Part shown: piece by piece, positions 23,912 through 25,445 of the stretch
How positions within the stretch are numbered: position 1 is the first letter of the stretch
Layout: every line of letters starts with the position of its first letter
Source of the DNA: SUG1106 sp964651095
Lineage (GTDB): Bacteria > Bacillota > Clostridia > Peptostreptococcales > Anaerovoracaceae
Assembly (NCBI GenBank): GCA_964651095.1
Contig: CAZYWO010000022.1
Coordinates: forward strand, 1-25,445
Length of the DNA stretch: 25,445 nt
Reading direction: 5' to 3'
Translations under genes and position numbers: made by a program
Notes under the pieces: model-generated
Told to the model about the DNA's origin: nothing
Seen by the model: only the letters and a program-made list of their open reading frames with translations
The model's database searches: none

Positions 23912-23931
23912 GGCGAGCCGTTAAGCTCGCC
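23912..23931 (-). terminator. Intrinsic terminator upstream of the small terminase
   Basis: On the minus strand GGCGAGC, TTAACG and GCTCGCC (7 perfect pairs) are followed by TTTTG. It blocks leftward transcription entering from the 24-25 kb side, so the late operon must start at or after this point. Confidence 0.7.
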
Positions 23932-24056
23932 CAGAAAGGAGACAAAAACAAAACAATGTGTATTTGCAATATCTTACAATACTATAATATCATAGATTTT
24001 AAATAAATAATTTATTTTTGTCCATTATGATAATCTTGTAATTTACGCGATATGCC

Positions 24057-24085
24057 TTGACTTTTTATTGTCTATCAATTATTAT
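24057..24085 (+). promoter_or_regulatory. Promoter of the solitary-repeat RNA
   Basis: TTGACT (24057-24062), a 17-bp spacer and TATTAT (24080-24085), near-consensus for the housekeeping sigma factor. A TATCAAT half-site lies in the spacer (24073-24079), and the palindrome at 24086-24100 covers the expected start. Confidence 0.8.
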
Positions 24086-24100
24086 ATTGATAATATCAAT
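24086..24100 (+). promoter_or_regulatory. Palindromic operator at the start of the solitary-repeat RNA
   Basis: ATTGATA-A-TATCAAT, perfect 7+1+7 dyad exactly at the predicted start site. Further half-sites lie at 24073-24079 (TATCAAT) and 24110-24116 (GTTGATA). A dimeric repressor bound here would switch the RNA off; its identity is not shown by the sequence. Confidence 0.6.
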
Positions 24101-24117
24101 AGCGTACCTGTTGATAT

Positions 24118-24155
24118 GTCGCATCTCATATCTATATGAGAGCGTGGATTGAAAT
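24118..24155 (+). CRISPR. Single type I-C-like CRISPR repeat (solitary repeat unit)
   Basis: 38 bases: starts GTCGC and ends GCGTGGATTGAAAT, the invariant ends of type I-C repeats (the 3' part is the crRNA 5' handle region). Between them TCTCATA, loop TCTA and TATGAGA form a 7-bp stem, longer and more AT-rich than usual; ordinary I-C repeats are about 32-33 bases. No second copy or cas gene is in the window. Confidence 0.8.
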
Positions 24156-24167
24156 AAAAACGTAAGA

Positions 24168-24200
24168 AAAAAACTTATATGAATACCATATAAGTTTTTT
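24168..24200 (+). terminator. Terminator of the solitary-repeat RNA
   Basis: AAAAAACTTATATG (24168-24181), loop AATAC and the exact complement ending in T6 (24187-24200): 14 pairs. It begins 12 bases after the repeat. Confidence 0.9.
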
Positions 24201-24253
24201 CCTTTGTTTTGGCGGAGTTGCAAAAATATTTTAAAAAAGTTTTAAAAAACATA

Positions 24254-24282
24254 TTGACATATGTGTACACATATGCTATTAT
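24254..24282 (+). promoter_or_regulatory. Promoter with built-in 18-bp palindromic operator
   Basis: TTGACA (24254-24259), a 17-bp spacer and TATTAT (24277-24282). The perfect palindrome CATATGTGTACACATATG (24258-24275) fills the spacer, so a bound dimer would exclude RNA polymerase. It drives the 57-aa and 65-aa genes; the latter is a candidate for the binding protein. Confidence 0.8.
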
Positions 24283-24326
24283 ATAGTCACAGCAAAGGAA
24301 AATACAAAAACCAAGGAGGTAGAAAA

Positions 24327-24500
24327 ATGGAAAGAACGATCAAATTATTGTATGAAAACGAACTGATATGTGAAGTGCTTACGAATCACAGCATGAGCGT
24401 TGACGATATCCTTGATCTTATGGACATAGACATGGACGCATACGCAAGGGCGCACGGCTGGGACGGCTGGGATTACGAAGAACTGAGAATTGAATTTTAA
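24327..24500 (+). CDS. Small acidic protein, 57 aa (anti-CRISPR candidate by context)
   Basis: Start ATG 24327, with AAGGAGG seven bases ahead; an in-frame upstream ATG at 24261 lies within the promoter and is rejected. The peptide has 15 acidic and 4 basic residues (net about -11): a beta-like start (RTIKLLYENELICEVLTN), an acidic helix (SVDDILDLMDIDMDAYARA) and GWDGWDYEELRIEF at the end. No family with known function recognised; I believe similar small proteins occur on other clostridial mobile elements. Small size, strong acidity, tight operator control and the neighbouring solitary-repeat RNA fit a DNA-mimic or anti-defence role, but nothing in the sequence proves it. Confidence 0.75.
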   Translation: MERTIKLLYENELICEVLTNHSMSVDDILDLMDIDMDAYARAHGWDGWDYEELRIEF

Positions 24501-24531
24501 GATAGAGTAAAAAGTAATAAGGATAATAGCA

Positions 24532-24729
24532 ATGGCAAAGAATAACAACAAGAGTACAAAAAAAGAAACACCACAAGCCAAGTATGAGCGACTACATACA
24601 ACAAGAGTATCGCTCAAACTTAGCAATAATACCGACGCGGATATACTCGATTTTCTATCCACATGTGGTAACAAGCAAGGACTGATAAAAAAATTATTAC
24701 GAGATTATATAAGTAAGCAATCAGAATAA
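24532..24729 (+). CDS. Ribbon-helix-helix-like DNA-binding protein, 65 aa
   Basis: Basic N terminus (KNNNKSTKKETPQAKYERL), then a strand TTRVSLKLS (about 23-31) and two helices NTDADILDFLSTC and KQGLIKKLLRDYISK, the order of ribbon-helix-helix repressors of the Arc/CopG type. It follows the acidic gene by 31 bases with AAGGA upstream, under the same promoter. RHH dimers bind short palindromes, so it is the natural candidate to autoregulate through the 18-bp palindrome, much as Aca proteins do in anti-CRISPR operons. Similar proteins are widespread on clostridial plasmids and integrative elements. Confidence 0.7.
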   Translation: MAKNNNKSTKKETPQAKYERLHTTRVSLKLSNNTDADILDFLSTCGNKQGLIKKLLRDYISKQSE

Positions 24730-24740
24730 ATTTGTGAAAA

Positions 24741-24769
24741 TTACAATCTCATTATAGATGTGATACAAT
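24741..24769 (+). promoter_or_regulatory. Promoter of the toxin mRNA (locus 2)
   Basis: TTACAA (24741-24746), a 17-bp spacer and TACAAT (24764-24769). The leader starts near 24776 and contains GAGCGAAAGCGGTTTAGAC before the toxin's ribosome site GAAAGGA. Confidence 0.7.
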
Positions 24770-24824
24770 ACAGTTAACATAGGGTGAGCGAAAGCGGTTT
24801 AGACTTTTGAAAGGATTATAGCAC

Positions 24825-24899
24825 ATGAACGACTATGAGTTACTTATAATCGTATTGATGATTATAGGTTTAGTGGTTCAGGTGGATAACCACAAGTAA
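24825..24899 (+). CDS. Type I toxin, holin-like membrane peptide, 24 aa (locus 2)
   Basis: ATG 24825-24827 with AAAGGA upstream. The 24-residue peptide begins MNDYELLIIVLMIIGLVV and ends with QVDNHK: a short polar start, a hydrophobic span from residue 6 to 18 and a polar tail. This is the shape of the putative holin-like toxins (Hol_Tox/Fst group), which damage the membrane when their antisense RNA is lost. Own promoter upstream, a bidirectional terminator straight after the stop and an opposed promoter beyond it complete a type I locus. Too short for standard gene calling. Confidence 0.75.
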   Translation: MNDYELLIIVLMIIGLVVQVDNHK

Positions 24900-24978
24900 A
24901 AACCGCCAAGCCGGGAACTTGACGGTTTTAATAAAGCTTTCTTTTCTCGAACCGCTTTAAACGGTTTCGCCCTTTGTT
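24898..24978 (-). ncRNA. Type I antitoxin RNA (locus 2)
   Basis: Predicted antisense transcript of about 80 nt, 5' part AACAAAGGGCGAAACCG followed by TTTAAAGCGGTTCGAG (itself a hairpin AACCG/CGGTT) and the shared terminator. AAACCG is complementary to CGGTTT in the toxin leader, and the 3' ends overlap. There is no open frame. Ends predicted from promoter and terminator. Confidence 0.7.
24899..24929. terminator. Bidirectional terminator (locus 2)
   Basis: AAAACCGCCAAG (24899-24910) pairs with CTTGACGGTTTT (24918-24929) with one mismatch and a 7-base loop. T runs follow on both strands. Toxin and antitoxin RNAs both end here and overlap across the hairpin. Confidence 0.85.
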
Positions 24979-24984
24979 ATATAT

Positions 24985-25013
24985 ATTATAAACTATTTGA
25001 AAGGTGATTACAA
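24985..25013 (-). promoter_or_regulatory. Promoter of the antitoxin RNA (locus 2)
   Basis: On the minus strand TTGTAA (25013-25008), a 17-bp spacer and a perfect TATAAT (24990-24985). It faces the toxin promoter. Confidence 0.7.
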
Positions 25014-25021
25014 TGGCAAAA

Positions 25022-25047
25022 AGAGAATCAAACTACTTTGATTCTCT
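25022..25047 (-). terminator. Terminator of the coiled-coil gene
   Basis: AGAGAATCAAA, loop GTAG and TTTGATTCTCT (11 perfect pairs) followed by T5 on the minus strand, 20 bases after the stop of the 111-aa gene. It separates that gene from the inverted island. Confidence 0.9.
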
Positions 25048-25066
25048 CTCGATCTCTTTCAGCATA

Positions 25067-25402
25067 TCAGCTTATTCTTTCAATCTTTTCTTTTAATTCC
25101 CTAACTTCACTTTCAAGCTTGTTTACCCTTATCAACAATAGCTCTTTTTCCTGATTCACCTTTAAAGATTCGTCAAGTTTTCTTTCAAGTGTCATATGTC
25201 CTTCCGCTATAATCTGTATATTGTTTCTTATTTCATTTTCGATAGTAACTTGTACGGCTGATATTTTATCATCCATTACCGATATTTTATCATCCATTAC
25301 CGATATTCTGTTGTCCATTGCTGATATTTTATCATCCATTACCGATATTCTATTGTCTATATTATCCAACTTGTCTAATATCATTTTTGTTTCTTCATTC
25401 AT
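25067..25402 (-). CDS. Coiled-coil protein built on heptad repeats, 111 aa
   Basis: Begins MNEETKMILDKLDNIDNRIS; residues 16-52 consist of near-identical 7-residue units of type ISVMDDK/ISAMDNR, then a polar bridge (ENEIRNNIQIIAEGHMTLER) and a second coiled coil to the end (LLLIRVNKLESEVRELKEKI). No membrane, metal or enzyme motif. GGGAGGG precedes the ATG. Proteins of this make-up are frequent in Clostridia, on and off mobile elements, without known function. It reads in the late-gene direction and has its own terminator, so it stands apart from the inverted island. Confidence 0.75.
   Translation of the reverse strand: MNEETKMILDKLDNIDNRISVMDDKISAMDNRISVMDDKISVMDDKISAVQVTIENEIRNNIQIIAEGHMTLERKLDESLKVNQEKELLLIRVNKLESEVRELKEKIERIS
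25260..25364 (-). repeat. Five tandem 21-bp units inside the coiled-coil gene
   Basis: Units begin at 25260, 25281, 25302, 25323 and 25344. Units 1, 2 and 4 are identical; 3 and 5 are diverged. Each encodes exactly one heptad, so gain or loss of units keeps the frame and the coiled-coil register. Confidence 0.85.
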
Positions 25403-25445
25403 ATCTAGCCCTCCCTTTTAATTTTTTTAAATACTGCTTGCTTTT

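Larger units (their letters stand above)
24092..24200 (+). ncRNA. Solitary CRISPR-repeat RNA, candidate RNA anti-CRISPR
   Basis: Predicted 105-110 nt transcript from a consensus promoter to a 14-bp-stem terminator. Its only internal feature is one type I-C-like repeat (24118-24155). Only 12 bases lie between the repeat and the terminator stem, so there is no spacer and no second repeat, and no open frame is present. Phage-borne single repeats of this sort have been described as RNA anti-CRISPRs: the RNA is bound by the Cas repeat-binding protein (Cas5c in type I-C) and draws Cas subunits into dead complexes. This assignment is inference from architecture; the promoter, repeat and terminator are directly visible. 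Confidence 0.7.

Noticed and set aside
24001..24019. AT-only palindrome AAATAAAT/ATTTATTT as a replication origin
   Set aside because: Low-complexity AT sequence without iterons or an initiator gene; chance is likely.
24118..24155. A full CRISPR array
   Set aside because: Only one repeat is present. The following hairpin is a terminator, not a second repeat, and no spacer-length sequence or cas gene is nearby.
24261..24326. Upstream start for the acidic protein (ATG at 24261)
   Set aside because: It lies inside the promoter palindrome and has no ribosome site, while ATG 24327 has AAGGAGG.
25013..25096. 27-aa frame starting MAKRESNYFDSL
   Set aside because: It has a possible ribosome site, but its codons are the terminator hairpin and the antisense of the 111-aa gene's end, and the antitoxin promoter overlaps its start.

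Overview
The window looks like a prophage (or the chromosome around one) of an AT-rich, low-GC Gram-positive host, most likely a gut-type Clostridia. The signs are AGGAGG-type ribosome sites on nearly every gene, an SPP1-type holin, clostridial-style type I toxin-antitoxin loci and the family types of the structural genes. A 100-base run of N at 11210-11309 is an assembly gap inside a tail-fibre gene.

Layout. (1) 1-2378, plus strand: the 3' part of an S24/LexA-type repressor gene, a broken DUF2442-like gene, and a large serine recombinase closed by a 19-bp-stem terminator. (2) 2501-2530: the 3' end of a tRNA gene (T arm and acceptor strand only), abutting the stop codon of the next gene; a probable attachment-site remnant and element boundary. 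(3) 2531-23872, minus strand, read right to left: a complete morphogenesis and lysis module. The order is small terminase; large terminase interrupted by an intein; a membrane/coiled-coil protein; portal; a small Zn-finger protein; scaffold; major capsid; decoration-like protein; a 35-aa basic protein; head-tail adaptor; a 634-aa tail protein; three fibre genes; holin; M23/SH3 endolysin; a membrane/coiled-coil lysis protein; a 186-aa protein; and a 2010-aa giant protein. There are no sheath, tube, tape-measure or tail-chaperone genes, so a short-tailed (podovirus-like) virion is likely, with the last two proteins as candidate ejected internal proteins. (4) 24057-24929, plus strand: a moron-like island of small, separately promoted genes inverted relative to both neighbours. 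(5) 25067-25402, minus strand: a coiled-coil protein built on 21-bp repeats.

Most interesting points. The island at 24 kb holds a single type I-C-like CRISPR repeat (24118-24155) with its own consensus promoter, a palindromic operator at the start site and a strong terminator. There is no second repeat and no cas gene. This is the architecture of an RNA anti-CRISPR (solitary repeat unit). Next to it is a 57-aa, highly acidic protein whose promoter contains a perfect 18-bp palindrome, followed by a ribbon-helix-helix-like protein and a type I toxin-antitoxin pair. A second type I pair lies at 10.5 kb. The terminase intein sits exactly in the Walker A motif, starts with Leu and has the Trp/Cys/Thr signature of class 3 inteins plus a LAGLIDADG endonuclease. 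The 2010-aa protein carries an internal domain resembling the MuF C-terminal/BECR nuclease group. A tRNA-like gene with a shortened anticodon arm lies between the terminase genes.

How it works together. The repressor, and probably the dyad-bound regulators, hold the element silent. The terminase, portal and scaffold build and fill the head. The adaptor, tail and fibre proteins complete the particle, and holin plus endolysin release it. The solitary-repeat RNA and its acidic neighbour are candidates for defence evasion, and the two toxin pairs for maintenance or exclusion. All family names are from reading the sequence; no database search was run.
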